From a virus: a DNA stretch of 62,530 nucleotides. The notes below the pieces were generated by a model. That model was not told the origin of the DNA, ran no database searches, and worked only from the letters and a program-made list of their open reading frames with translations. Made by a program: the position numbers and the translations under genes. Positions 7,792-16,670 of the stretch are shown piece by piece. The stretch lies in the IMG/VR virus record IMGVR_UViG_3300044691_000381, positions 1 to 62,530 of that record. One strand, 5' to 3'. Numbering within the stretch: position 1 is the first letter of the stretch; the number at the start of each line of letters is the position of its first letter.

Positions 7792-9363
7792 ATGAGCATG
7801 ACCGCCGACCTCCAGAACCTTGTGAAGGCGCTGCGCAAGGATGGCCCCACAACGGGCATCAGCAGCTCCTCAGACCTCAACTTCTACTACCTCGAACAGT
7901 GGGCGAAGGCGACCTACCCGGTCTTCTTCCCGCTGCTCGAGTCCACCCCCCGCGTCCACAACGAGTACAACGGCACTCGCGTGGGCGGGCCCGGCGTGAA
8001 CTGGAAGCAGATCACCTCGCTCAACATGCCAGGATCCGCGAGCGTGCCCGAAGGCAAGCGTGCCCCGTACATGGGGATGACCACGAAGAACATGTACACT
8101 CCGTTCCGCTTCCTGGGCGCGGAGAACTTTGTCACCTTCGTGGCGCAGGCTGAAGGTCTGGGCTTTGACGACAACCTCCGTCTCGCTCAGAACTCCGAAC
8201 TGCACGGGCTGCTGACGCAGGAAGAGAAACTTCTTCTGTATGGCAACTCCGGAACGGGAGCCGGCGGGAATGGCTACCAACTGGGAACGACCCCGACCCC
8301 GACTGCGACACTCACCGCTGCGGCCACCGGCATCACTGGAACCCCCACCATCGCCCTGTTCTGCGTTGCGTTGACTCCCTACGGAGCGGTGCAGGCGAAT
8401 ACCATCGGCGTGGCGCTGCCCTCGACCTTGACCGGCGCGGACAGTTCCACATTCACCCAAAACGGCGGCACGGCGGCTATCTCGGCCGTTTCGAACACGG
8501 TCACCATCTCAGCCGGCAATCGCGCTGTGACGGGGGCAGTCGCGGCCATTTCTGGCGCGGTGGCTTATGCCTGGTACGTCAACTCGACGGACACCACAAC
8601 GGCAAACGCGATCTTCTACGGCGTCACTTCGGTGAACTCTGTAGTGGTCACGTCTCTGCCAACCGTTCCGGCCGCTTCTCAGACGTTGGTAGGTTCCATC
8701 TACTACGCCGGAAAAGCCAATGGCGCGGGCGCAGGGAATCTGACCACCGACAACTCGGCCAATCCGCTTGATCCTGATGGCATTTTGACATCGGCTTTCG
8801 CGAACGCCGGGAACACCTCTGGTTTCGCAAGCTACGTCAAGGATCTTGGCGGCGCTGCGCTGACCGGGGACGGCACGGGCGGCATCGTTGAGTTCGACGC
8901 GGCGATTTACTCGGTGTGGAAGCAGTACAAGGCCAGCTTCAACTGCATCTACGCGGCTTCGAATCTGGCGCAGTCGATTGTGACCGCGACTCAGGTTCCC
9001 GGTGCAAACGGTGCGCAGCGCGTGACGTTCGAGACCGACAAGCAGGGCAGCATCACTGCCGGTTCGTTCGTCAACGGCTACCGCTCGAAGTTCTCGACGT
9101 CGCTCGAGCAGAAGCCGATTCCGGTCAAGTATCACCCCTACCTGCCGGATGGTGTGGTGCTGTTCGACATCACCGAAAACCCGTACCCCGCTGCCGGAAC
9201 AACCATTCCCGCAGTGCGGCGTGTTGTGACCCTGGAAGACCACTTTTCCATCAAGTGGCCCTACCGTGGGCTGCAGCATGAGTTCGGGGTGTACTCGTTC
9301 CTGGGCTTCCAGCATTATCTGCCCTGGACGATTGCGGTTCTGACCGGCGTCAAGGGTCAGTAA
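7792..9363 (+). CDS. Major capsid protein with an Ig-like or beta insertion
   Basis: This 523-aa protein follows the protease/scaffold gene and should build the HK97-fold shell. The N-terminal ~150 residues (YYLEQWAKATYPVFFPLLESTPR, then LTQEEKLLLYGN) and the C-terminal ~200 residues (from about 350) fit a capsid fold. Between them, residues about 165-310 are Ala/Thr/Val/Gly-rich and beta-strand-like (TPTATLTAAATGITGTP), suggesting an inserted surface domain. The length exceeds a typical HK97-type capsid by about that amount. Translation starts at an ATG with an excellent AGGAG that is part of a 10-bp inverted repeat. Confidence 0.85.
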   Translation: MSMTADLQNLVKALRKDGPTTGISSSSDLNFYYLEQWAKATYPVFFPLLESTPRVHNEYNGTRVGGPGVNWKQITSLNMPGSASVPEGKRAPYMGMTTKNMYTPFRFLGAENFVTFVAQAEGLGFDDNLRLAQNSELHGLLTQEEKLLLYGNSGTGAGGNGYQLGTTPTPTATLTAAATGITGTPTIALFCVALTPYGAVQANTIGVALPSTLTGADSSTFTQNGGTAAISAVSNTVTISAGNRAVTGAVAAISGAVAYAWYVNSTDTTTANAIFYGVTSVNSVVVTSLPTVPAASQTLVGSIYYAGKANGAGAGNLTTDNSANPLDPDGILTSAFANAGNTSGFASYVKDLGGAALTGDGTGGIVEFDAAIYSVWKQYKASFNCIYAASNLAQSIVTATQVPGANGAQRVTFETDKQGSITAGSFVNGYRSKFSTSLEQKPIPVKYHPYLPDGVVLFDITENPYPAAGTTIPAVRRVVTLEDHFSIKWPYRGLQHEFGVYSFLGFQHYLPWTIAVLTGVKGQ

Positions 9364-9391
9364 AAGATGCTCCCGTAAGGGGGCTTTCAAA

Positions 9392-9425
9392 GGGGAGGTC
9401 TTGGTGGCAGGACCTTGGCCTCCCC
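9392..9425 (+). terminator. Strong hairpin after the capsid gene
   Basis: GGGGAGGTC (9392-9400) pairs with GGCCTCCCC (9417-9425) over 9 bp with one G-T pair; a weaker hairpin (GCTCCC/GGGGGC) lies just before it at about 9369-9384. There is no T run, so this is either a weak terminator or an mRNA-stabilising 3' end that raises capsid expression over the connector genes. Confidence 0.55.
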
Positions 9426-9466
9426 AATGAATTTTCAGCAGTAAGACAACTATTCAGGCGGTGCCC

Positions 9467-10330
9467 ATGCTCGATCTCACGACATTACCGAGCGTACAGG
9501 CATGGATCAACGGCGGAAGCGCAGACGTCGTCAACCTCCAGTCGTGCATCACCGCCGCCTCCGTAAACTTCCTCAGCCTCACTGGAAGAGGTTTGACCAA
9601 CGGGGAGGACACGCAGTCTCCCTTCAATCAACCCGTGGCCTACACCGAGATCTACGACGGCAACGGCTCACGACGGCAGATGACGCGCAACGCACCGGTT
9701 CAGTCGATTCAATCGGTCATGATCGCAGGGCAGCCAGTCCCGGCGTCGACAGGTTTTGGCGTTCCAGGCTATGCGATCGATGCGAATGCGAAGTCCATCA
9801 TCCTTCAGGGTGGCAGATGGCACGTACAGAATGGCTTCGATCATCAGAGCGGCTTTTACCAGGGGCAGCAGACAGTCACGCTTGCGTACACGGCGGGGTA
9901 CACGACCAAAGCCGTCACCGGGGAGTTGCAGACGATCCCCGCCGGCCTAACCTTGAGCGCCTCGAGTCTTTCGCAGGGGCTGAACTGGCTGGCGGATGGC
10001 GGAGTGAAGTACTTCTCTGACGGCACGCCGCTGACGCCATCTCTCATCTCTCCCACAGTTGGGCAGTATTACATCGTTTCGCCTGGCGTGTACCTCTTCA
10101 ACGCGGCCGATGCAGCAAGGCAGGTGTTGCTCTCCTACACCGCCGCGGGCACACCGGCAGACATCGTGCTGGCGATCAATCAAATGGTCGCACTGAACTA
10201 CAAGCGTCGGCAATGGGTTGGGATTCGTTCTCTGGCGATGAAGGACGTCGGATCGACCTCCTACACGATGGACCTTGACCCATCGATTACCCGGGTCATC
10301 GACCTCTACAAGCGGACGGCGATTCTCTAA
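9467..10330 (+). CDS. Head-tail connector (adaptor) with embedded beta module
   Basis: The 287-aa product starts like gp6/gp15-type adaptors (LTTLPSVQAWIN, then a helical region with ITAASVNFLSLTGR) and contains YDGNGSRRQMTRNAPVQSIQSV, typical of phage connector proteins that bind under the portal. Residues about 190-235 carry an extra module (SPTVGQYYIVSPGVYLFNAADA) that recurs in the tail tube protein. The C-terminal part returns to helix (VLAINQMVALNYKRRQWVG). I start at the ATG at 9467, with AGGCGG upstream, rather than the GTG at 9461. Confidence 0.75.
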   Translation: MLDLTTLPSVQAWINGGSADVVNLQSCITAASVNFLSLTGRGLTNGEDTQSPFNQPVAYTEIYDGNGSRRQMTRNAPVQSIQSVMIAGQPVPASTGFGVPGYAIDANAKSIILQGGRWHVQNGFDHQSGFYQGQQTVTLAYTAGYTTKAVTGELQTIPAGLTLSASSLSQGLNWLADGGVKYFSDGTPLTPSLISPTVGQYYIVSPGVYLFNAADAARQVLLSYTAAGTPADIVLAINQMVALNYKRRQWVGIRSLAMKDVGSTSYTMDLDPSITRVIDLYKRTAIL

Positions 10331-10797
10331 TGTTCGCCCTTGACGTCGAGCAGGCAGTAACGGGCATCGAGGAGAAACGCTCCCTCCTGACCGACATGCT
10401 AGCGGAGCGCATCGACCGCGTGAACGCAATGATGGCCGAGAGGGTCAGAGGAAACCTCTCCGGTGCCGTACTCAACCGGCAGAGCGGAAAACTTCTGGAC
10501 ACGGTGCAGCAAGTCCCCACGCAACTCTCAGGCGACGAACTTTACGCCTCAGTTTCAGCCGGGGGGCCGGAAGCGCCTTATGGAATTTACTTCGAAGAGG
10601 GCGGCACGGAGTTCTACACCATCGCCCCCGTGAATGCGCGTGCGCTGGCGTTCATGATGGGCGGCCGCAAGATATTCGCCAAGATCGTGAACCATCCGCC
10701 TACTCCGAAGTTGCCGTGGTTCCAGCCTGAAGTCCTGACGGCGATGGACGAAATGCCTCAGCAGCTCAGGCAGGTCATCAGCGAGGTTCTGGCATGA
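10330..10797 (+). CDS. HK97 gp10-like head-closure or tail-completion protein
   Basis: The start codon shares its A with the preceding stop (TAATG). The 155-aa product has the gp10 pattern: a helical N-terminus, a glycine-rich segment (AGGPEAPYGIYFEEGG) followed by aromatic strands, and a C-terminal helix after HPPTPKLPWFQPEV. The family sits at the head-tail joint. It occupies the expected slot between adaptor and tail terminator. Confidence 0.75.
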   Translation: MFALDVEQAVTGIEEKRSLLTDMLAERIDRVNAMMAERVRGNLSGAVLNRQSGKLLDTVQQVPTQLSGDELYASVSAGGPEAPYGIYFEEGGTEFYTIAPVNARALAFMMGGRKIFAKIVNHPPTPKLPWFQPEVLTAMDEMPQQLRQVISEVLA

Positions 10798-11240
10798 CGA
10801 ACACCGAGCAGATGATGACGGCGCTGTTCAACCTCGCTCTGACTCTGAAGGACTCGTCGACACCGTTCAAGGTGATGAGCCGGAGATTCAGGCACTTCAA
10901 CGACGTAGCGGCAGAGGACATGCCCGCATTCTTTCAGTTCCAGGCGCCAGGCCGAATGACGGAGGGCGGTGTACGAGCCCTTCCAGTGAAGCGGCAGAAG
11001 GTCTACTGGATCGTTTACCTTCCAGGAAGTCCGGACCTGAACACAACCGTTTCTCCTGCAATGAACCAGTATTACGACGCGCTCTCCAGCCTTCTCGTCT
11101 CTCCGATCCAAGGAAGGCCGAACACGTTAGGCGGGCTGGTCGCCAACTGCTACGAAGAGGGGCAGGGCATCAACGACGAAGGTCTGCTTGATACCCCATC
11201 CCTGATTTCAATCCCCATCACCATCCTCACAGGCTTTTAG
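10794..11240 (+). CDS. Probable tail terminator protein
   Basis: The 148-aa product overlaps the previous gene by 4 bp (ATGA). Size, position before the tail tube gene and the mixed alpha/beta pattern (N-terminal helix, strand KVYWIVYLPG, helix MNQYYDALSSLL, C-terminal strands LISIPITILTGF) fit the tail terminator family that caps the tube and joins it to the head. Assignment is by gene order and predicted structure; no motif is unique to this family. Confidence 0.65.
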   Translation: MTNTEQMMTALFNLALTLKDSSTPFKVMSRRFRHFNDVAAEDMPAFFQFQAPGRMTEGGVRALPVKRQKVYWIVYLPGSPDLNTTVSPAMNQYYDALSSLLVSPIQGRPNTLGGLVANCYEEGQGINDEGLLDTPSLISIPITILTGF

Positions 11241-11272
11241 CTCCGACCTGACCCGGAAGCAAGGAGAAAACT

Positions 11273-12028
11273 ATGTCTCAGCTCAACGGAATCCAGTTCG
11301 GGTCAGGCGTTGTCTTTGCCACCCCCGTCGCAGGCAATCTCGCCACCAATCCCACGCCGGTTGAAGTCGGCATCATCCAGGACGTAAAGCTCACGCTGGG
11401 TGCCGAGATCAAGGAACTCTTCGGGCAGTATCAGTGGCCCGTCGACACCGCCGTCGGCAAGCGCACCGTCAAGGGCTCGTTCAACTTCGCGCAGATGTCG
11501 AACAGCTTCTTCAACCAGACATTCTTTGCTGATGCGGTGACCACCGGAACCATCTCCACCGCCTACAACGAGGCTGGAGCGATTCCGGCGACGACCACCT
11601 ACACGGTTACGGTCACGAACTCCGCGATGTTTGTGGGCGACCTCGGCGTTACCTACGCGCTCACCGGCAAGAAGTTCACCCACGTCACCACCGGCCCCAC
11701 GGTCGGGCAGTACACCTATGCTGCCGGCGTCTACACCTTCGCCGCGGCGGACGCGAGCGTTGCAGTGCTCATCAGCTACACCTACACCACTGCCACAGTC
11801 GGTACGACCCTCACGGTTGGCAATCACGTCATGGGTTATGGACCGATCGTGTCCCTGACCATCCCCTTGCTGTACCAGGGCGGCGCGGCATCGATCGTGC
11901 TCCCCAACTGCCGTCTGGGCAAGATCGACTTCACCACGAAGCTCGATGACTACCTCATGATGTCCACCGACTTCCAGGCCTTCGCTGGAGCAGGCGGGAA
12001 TCCCATCAACATCTACAACCTTCAATAA
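11273..12028 (+). CDS. Major tail tube protein
   Basis: The 251-aa product begins with FGSGVVFATPV and has the strand-rich pattern of siphovirus tube subunits (EVGIIQDVKLTLGAEIKELFGQYQWPVDTAVGKRTVKGSF). Residues about 145-175 contain GPTVGQYTYAAGVYTFAAADAS, the beta module also found in the connector. A strong AAGGAG lies at 11260-11265. It is followed by the tail chaperone pair and the tape measure, the normal order. Confidence 0.85.
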   Translation: MSQLNGIQFGSGVVFATPVAGNLATNPTPVEVGIIQDVKLTLGAEIKELFGQYQWPVDTAVGKRTVKGSFNFAQMSNSFFNQTFFADAVTTGTISTAYNEAGAIPATTTYTVTVTNSAMFVGDLGVTYALTGKKFTHVTTGPTVGQYTYAAGVYTFAAADASVAVLISYTYTTATVGTTLTVGNHVMGYGPIVSLTIPLLYQGGAASIVLPNCRLGKIDFTTKLDDYLMMSTDFQAFAGAGGNPINIYNLQ

Positions 12029-12053
12029 TCCACGCAGTAAAAAGGAGTAATTC

Positions 12054-12395
12054 ATGCGGAAAGTCCTGTCACTTGACGGCATCGACTACACCCTGTCGAC
12101 CATCACCAATGAGGTCGCCAAAAGCTTTGGCGATTTCAAGTCGGAAGATGGAACGATGTATAAGGGCCGCGAGTTCAATACGGCCATCATCACAGCATCA
12201 CTCAAAGCTGGCGGTCACTCCGACGCCAGCGAGTTGATTTCTGCGCTGCCATATTTCATCGCTGACACGTTTGTTGCGCTGCGCGACGCCGCATACGAAG
12301 TCAACGGATTCAAGCCCGTCAAAACGGGGGAAGAGGCGCCGGGGGAGACTCCGGCGGAAGCGGTATCGACTGGCTCCTCGTCTACGGACGCCTAG
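12054..12395 (+). CDS. Tail assembly chaperone, short (G) form
   Basis: The 113-aa protein (MRKVLSLDGIDYTLSTI...) has an N-terminal beta segment and helical core, then a flexible Gly/Thr/Ser-rich tail. It precedes the tape measure, where siphoviruses encode the G/GT chaperones that coat the tape measure during tail assembly. AAGGAG at 12042-12047 sets the start. A -1 frameshift near its end extends it into the next frame. Confidence 0.8.
   Translation: MRKVLSLDGIDYTLSTITNEVAKSFGDFKSEDGTMYKGREFNTAIITASLKAGGHSDASELISALPYFIADTFVALRDAAYEVNGFKPVKTGEEAPGETPAEAVSTGSSSTDA
12326..12345 (+). other. Candidate -1 programmed frameshift sites
   Basis: Two CGGGGGA runs, at 12325-12331 and 12340-12346, each place a GGG codon in the zero frame preceded by G, so the P-site tRNA can re-pair perfectly one base back. 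The A-site re-pairing (GAA or GAG to GGA) is imperfect, unlike the lambda GGGAAAG heptamer. Either or both runs could serve. Confidence 0.55.
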
Positions 12396-12688
12396 CCAGA
12401 GAGTTCCACCTCACTTACTCCCAGATCGACGCCATGTTGCTAACGGAGACCTGGGAGCGGCTTGAATATCTCGCCATCGAGCCATCCCAGGCCCACCTGC
12501 TCCTAGTCATCGCTCAGATGCTCGGGTATAAACACCAGAAAAACACCCAGAAAACCCAGCAACAATCGTCTCCCGGCGAGATCCAGGCGGCCCTTGGGTC
12601 ATTTCCAAAAGCCTCCTACGCCCACATGCCTGAGTGGATCAAAAACTCCCCGGGATTCCAGAAGCTGGTCGCTGAATTGAGGTCGTAA
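12326..12688 (+). CDS. Tail assembly chaperone, -1 frameshift extension (T part of GT)
   Basis: The -1 frame is open from inside the G gene to the TAA at 12686-12688 and encodes GIDWLLVYGRLAREFHLTYS then QIDAMLLTETWERLEYL, a segment typical of T-domain extensions. The only ATG in it (12434) has no ribosome binding site and would delete the conserved WLLVYGRLA part, so I infer ribosomes enter by frameshifting, giving a GT fusion of about 211 aa. The stop overlaps the tape measure start (TAATG). Confidence 0.8.
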   Translation, partial: GGRGAGGDSGGSGIDWLLVYGRLAREFHLTYSQIDAMLLTETWERLEYLAIEPSQAHLLLVIAQMLGYKHQKNTQKTQQQSSPGEIQAALGSFPKASYAHMPEWIKNSPGFQKLVAELRS

Positions 12689-15600
12689 TGGATAACGAGC
12701 TCAGTTTTACGACGCGGGTTGACCTCTCCGGCCTGAATGCGGGAGCCTCCGAAGCGCAAGTCATCCTGGAGAAGCTTTTAGAGACGACGGTCGGCGCAAT
12801 GGAACAGGAGGCGGCTGCTTTCAATGCCGTCTCTGAGGCTTTCGCGGAGTTCGATGCATTTCTAGAGCAGGGGGTAGCGGATAGCAACGCTTATGCAGCC
12901 TCCATCTCGGAGATTGCGGCTAGCTATGGGGCCAAGGCTCAGGCAGAGCAGGAATCCATAAACCTGATGCAGCAGGAGGCCGAGGCCTTCAATGCTGTTT
13001 CTTCAGCCTTTGCCGAGTTCGATTCATTGCTGGCGGCCGGAATCTCCGAAAACGAAGCGTATGCAGCGTCGCTGACTCAGATTTCCACGGGTTACGAGGC
13101 TCAGGTTGCGGCCCAGCAGGCCGCCGCCACCGCCGCCGCCGATGCCGCCGCGTCACAGGCAATTGCAGAGATAATGCTGCAGGCGCTTTCGCAACAGAGG
13201 ACCGATCAGGAGATCAAGTCTGCGGCGTTCATGCGGGGCATCTATGCCGAACGCGCTTCAGCCACGGCGTTTGCTGTCGAGTCCAACGCTTCCTATGCGG
13301 CTTCTGTCGCACAGGTAACCGCTGCCTACCAAAGCCTCACCGGCGTCCAGTCCGAGCAGGTGGCAGTTCAGGAAGCTTCCGCCAGCACTGGTGTAGCTTC
13401 ACTGGAAGCCGCCACAGCAGCCGAGACTGACTTCGCCACCACGGTAGAAGCAGCTAATGCCCAACTTGAGGCCCAGGGCGTCCTCTGGCTTCAGAATGCA
13501 CAAGCCGCAGAGGCTGTTGCCGCGCCCGTCGCAGTCATCACGGAAGCGAATGCGGCGGTTGGGGCAAGTGCCGTTGCGTCCGCCGATGAAGGCGTAGCCG
13601 CCTATGCAACTTTGGAGCAGGCCACCCAGGCCGTTGCCGATGCAACCATGCTCCTTGCTTCGGTTCAGGAGCAGTTTGGCCGACAGGCGGCTCTCGGCAA
13701 CGAATGGGCCATTTCCACCATCAAGCAATATGAAGTTGAGCTGGCTCAGGCGAATGAGGCCGTCCAGATTCTCTCTGCATCGCAGGCGGAAGAGACCGCA
13801 GTACTCTCCGAAAACACCGTAGCGGTAGCCGCGAACACCGCAGCGAACTACAGCCGCGCAGAGGCTTTGGGCGCCGCAAGGGTGGGCGCTGCGGCTACCA
13901 CGGGCTCTCTGGGCGGGATGGAGATGGGCCTGGCGCGGGTCGCCGCCGCCTCTTCGACGCTGGGGCCGATCCTTCAGGCGATCTTTCCCTTCGCTGCGAT
14001 CGCTGCCGGCGTGTTCATCGTCTACCAGTTGGGCGAGGCCTTCGAAAAAGCCTACGAGAAGGCTAGCCAAGCCGGTCAGGAGATGGCGCGCGCCTTCGAT
14101 GAGGCAAACGACAAGATCGATCTCCAGAACTCCGAACTTGATGTCCAGAACGACAAGCTCCAGCAGCAGATAGACAAGCTTGAGGGCAACCATAACAACG
14201 GGCTGAAGACGGCGCTGGATGAGGCAATCGTCTCTGCTGACAAACTGCAAAAGATGCTTGCGGGCGACACCGCGGAACTGGCAAAGCTCCTCAAGGAGCA
14301 TGACGTCACCGCCTTTCAGGGCGCAGTATTCAGTGTTGGTTCGACCACGGCGGTAGGCAAGGAACTCACCGAGGCTTCGAAGAAGAAAGAGTTGGACGAG
14401 GCGAATCTCCGCGACTCGCACACCGACAAGTTGACCGACATCGCTTCGCGCGCACCTGCGGCCAAAACAAAGGATGAAAAGGACGCAATACGGGCAGAAG
14501 AGACCAAAGCGCAGGACGAATACTACAAGGGCCTCCAGAAGATTCAGCAGCACTATATCGACTTCGTCAAATCGAAAAACGATGAGCAGCTGAAGCTTCA
14601 GCGGGAGAACAACAACGCTGTCAGGCTGGCCGCGCAGGGATTTGTCGAACGCGGAAACGCACCCGCAGACACCGACTACAGCCCCGGCGTTGCCCTTACC
14701 GGCGGGGAACTGAGCAACGCCCAGCGGAGAATGAAAACGCTGAAGGCCGAGCAGCTGCAGGGTTCGCTTGATGCCGAATTGGATCCCCTGAAAGCCGCGA
14801 AGGGACCGAAGGGGCCAAAAGGCCTCGACCCTGCACAGGCGCGGCTGAAGGAGATTGAGGAGCAATTCTCCGAACTCCAGGCGGCTACTGCCAGCATCCA
14901 CGCACGCCCCCTCAATCCAGAGGAAGCCCTTGCGTTCTGGAGTCCATTCCTCGCTGAATTTGAAAGCGGGAGCCAGCACTATAAGAAGCTTGTCGATCAG
15001 GCCAGCGACTACGAGCCTGGCAGCGCAATGTCCAAGAAGCTCCTGATTGAGGCTGGAAAACTATCCGGAGCGAACTCGGCATACAAAAAAGTTCTCGATG
15101 AGGTCAACAAGGGCAACGAGGCGAAGCACAAGGATACCTTCAAGGAACTGCTGACATACGACCCAAGCGCCGCGAAGCAGTTCGCGAGCGGGGCGGCCGA
15201 GTATCAAGTGGCACTGAAGGCTATCGCCAAGGACACCGACGAAGACCTCCGCGCCCAGAGCGAAATCGGCAAGAGTCAGATTGAGATCAGGAAAGAGTTT
15301 GCCAAGACAAACGATACCCTGACGCACACCGGAGAGGCTTGGGTCGCCTACACCAGAGAAGTCGCAAAGGGGCAGGAGATCCAGGCAGACAACGCCGCTA
15401 AGTTCCGCGCTGCCAACACGGCAATTGATGAGGCCGATGGGCGCATCACCCACCTCGCCGCCGTCGAGCGGAAGGCCAAGCAGGATGCTGAGGATTGGAC
15501 CGAAAAGATCAAGCTTCTGCGGGATGAACTGAAGGCCCTGCAGGCGCAAGCGCAGATCAAAATCGATCCAATCACCGGGCAGTCGGTCAACACCGACCCG

Positions 15601-16503
15601 AAGAATGCGCAGCAGCAACAGCAGGTTCAGAACAAGATTGCGCAGGCCGAGGGTGGGCAGGCCGTCAGCGGTGCCAACAATAATCAAGCGCAGGCACAAG
15701 CACTCGCCGCCCCATATCTTAAGGCGTTCGACCAGATCAATCAGGGATGGCTCAAGGTGCAGAGCGATCTGATCATGGGCAACAAGAACATCGCCCGCGA
15801 CTTTGTGCAGATGGGAGCGAACCTTGTTCAGGCTGGTGCGCAGGCGGCTGAGAAGTGGCTCGCAAAGCAGATCTCGACCTACATCCTGGATGTTGCGCGC
15901 CACCACATCGCAACCACCACGAAGACGGTCGCAACGACCGCCGCTACCACTGCGGAAACCACCGCTCAGACCACGGCGCTCGCCGCCCAGACCGCAGCAG
16001 TTACCACTGCGGTAGCAGCGCAGACCGCGGCTGTAGCGACAGGAGCGGCAGCACAGACTGCGGCGATTATTACGGCCACCACCGCAGCACAAACCGTAAC
16101 GGCAACAGCCGACGTCGCCGAAGCCTCAAGCTACGCAGCAGTCGCCGCAGCGGGCACGCTCGCCTACTATTCAGGCTTCGCACCAGAAATCGCACCGGAA
16201 ATGGCCGCTGCGCAATACGGAATCGGCATGGCATTTGCGGGAATGGCCGCTTTCGACACTGGTGGCGTCATCCCGGGATCAGGAGCAGTGCCAATCATCG
16301 GCCACGGTGGAGAGCGCGTCTTGACGCCGGGCCAGACCAACACATTCGAGAACTTCGTCTCAAACATGACCAACAACTCGCAGGGTGGAAACAGCACCGT
16401 GAATGCGAGCGTTCAGCAGAACTTCCACGGTGCCAAAGCCTCATCCGCAAGGGAGACGCAGGCCTCGATAAAAAACCTGATGCGGCGAGGAAAACTCGCC
16501 TAG
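12688..16503 (+). CDS. Tape measure protein
   Basis: At 1271 aa this is the longest ORF, as expected for the ruler of a siphovirus tail (roughly 190 nm if 0.15 nm per residue). Residues 40-90 and 97-146 are near repeats (FNAVSEAFAEFD.. and FNAVSSAFAEFD..), with a diverged third unit near 190-230. A hydrophobic segment at about 426-450 (IFPFAAIAAGVFIVYQLG) is a likely membrane span for DNA entry. Long coiled-coil stretches follow, then an Ala/Thr-rich region and the signature C-terminal segment FDTGGVIPGSGAVPIIGHGG. It starts by TAATG coupling to the chaperone. Confidence 0.95.
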   Translation: MDNELSFTTRVDLSGLNAGASEAQVILEKLLETTVGAMEQEAAAFNAVSEAFAEFDAFLEQGVADSNAYAASISEIAASYGAKAQAEQESINLMQQEAEAFNAVSSAFAEFDSLLAAGISENEAYAASLTQISTGYEAQVAAQQAAATAAADAAASQAIAEIMLQALSQQRTDQEIKSAAFMRGIYAERASATAFAVESNASYAASVAQVTAAYQSLTGVQSEQVAVQEASASTGVASLEAATAAETDFATTVEAANAQLEAQGVLWLQNAQAAEAVAAPVAVITEANAAVGASAVASADEGVAAYATLEQATQAVADATMLLASVQEQFGRQAALGNEWAISTIKQYEVELAQANEAVQILSASQAEETAVLSENTVAVAANTAANYSRAEALGAARVGAAATTGSLGGMEMGLARVAAASSTLGPILQAIFPFAAIAAGVFIVYQLGEAFEKAYEKASQAGQEMARAFDEANDKIDLQNSELDVQNDKLQQQIDKLEGNHNNGLKTALDEAIVSADKLQKMLAGDTAELAKLLKEHDVTAFQGAVFSVGSTTAVGKELTEASKKKELDEANLRDSHTDKLTDIASRAPAAKTKDEKDAIRAEETKAQDEYYKGLQKIQQHYIDFVKSKNDEQLKLQRENNNAVRLAAQGFVERGNAPADTDYSPGVALTGGELSNAQRRMKTLKAEQLQGSLDAELDPLKAAKGPKGPKGLDPAQARLKEIEEQFSELQAATASIHARPLNPEEALAFWSPFLAEFESGSQHYKKLVDQASDYEPGSAMSKKLLIEAGKLSGANSAYKKVLDEVNKGNEAKHKDTFKELLTYDPSAAKQFASGAAEYQVALKAIAKDTDEDLRAQSEIGKSQIEIRKEFAKTNDTLTHTGEAWVAYTREVAKGQEIQADNAAKFRAANTAIDEADGRITHLAAVERKAKQDAEDWTEKIKLLRDELKALQAQAQIKIDPITGQSVNTDPKNAQQQQQVQNKIAQAEGGQAVSGANNNQAQAQALAAPYLKAFDQINQGWLKVQSDLIMGNKNIARDFVQMGANLVQAGAQAAEKWLAKQISTYILDVARHHIATTTKTVATTAATTAETTAQTTALAAQTAAVTTAVAAQTAAVATGAAAQTAAIITATTAAQTVTATADVAEASSYAAVAAAGTLAYYSGFAPEIAPEMAAAQYGIGMAFAGMAAFDTGGVIPGSGAVPIIGHGGERVLTPGQTNTFENFVSNMTNNSQGGNSTVNASVQQNFHGAKASSARETQASIKNLMRRGKLA

Positions 16504-16511
16504 GAGAAACC

Positions 16512-16670
16512 ATGCATTGCTCAGTCCATCCGCAATTCCATCCGTTTTGTCCGCAGTGCATCGTCCTCAGCCGGGAACCAGTGCCTGAACCGGTAGCCGA
16601 GCCAGAAGCGAGCAATGGAACGACAGAAACCGCTGTGAGGTTCGATGACTCTGCCGATATTTCCCTCTAA
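16512..16670 (+). CDS. Small Cys/His protein (52 aa)
   Basis: The ATG at 16512 has AGGAGA at 16502-16507. The product opens with MHCSVHPQFHPFCPQC, a compact C-H-H-C-C set that can bind one zinc, then an acidic Pro/Glu tail. It lies between the tape measure and the DUF2460 gene, overlapping the latter by 26 bp. Function unknown. Confidence 0.6.
   Translation: MHCSVHPQFHPFCPQCIVLSREPVPEPVAEPEASNGTTETAVRFDDSADISL

Noticed and set aside
13399-14979. 526-codon - strand ORF inside the tape measure gene, and similar long - strand ORFs at 19651-21603 and 15061-16092
   Set aside because: These are shadow frames of GC-rich coding DNA with Leu/Arg/Gly-heavy, patternless translations; the + strand genes are strongly supported.
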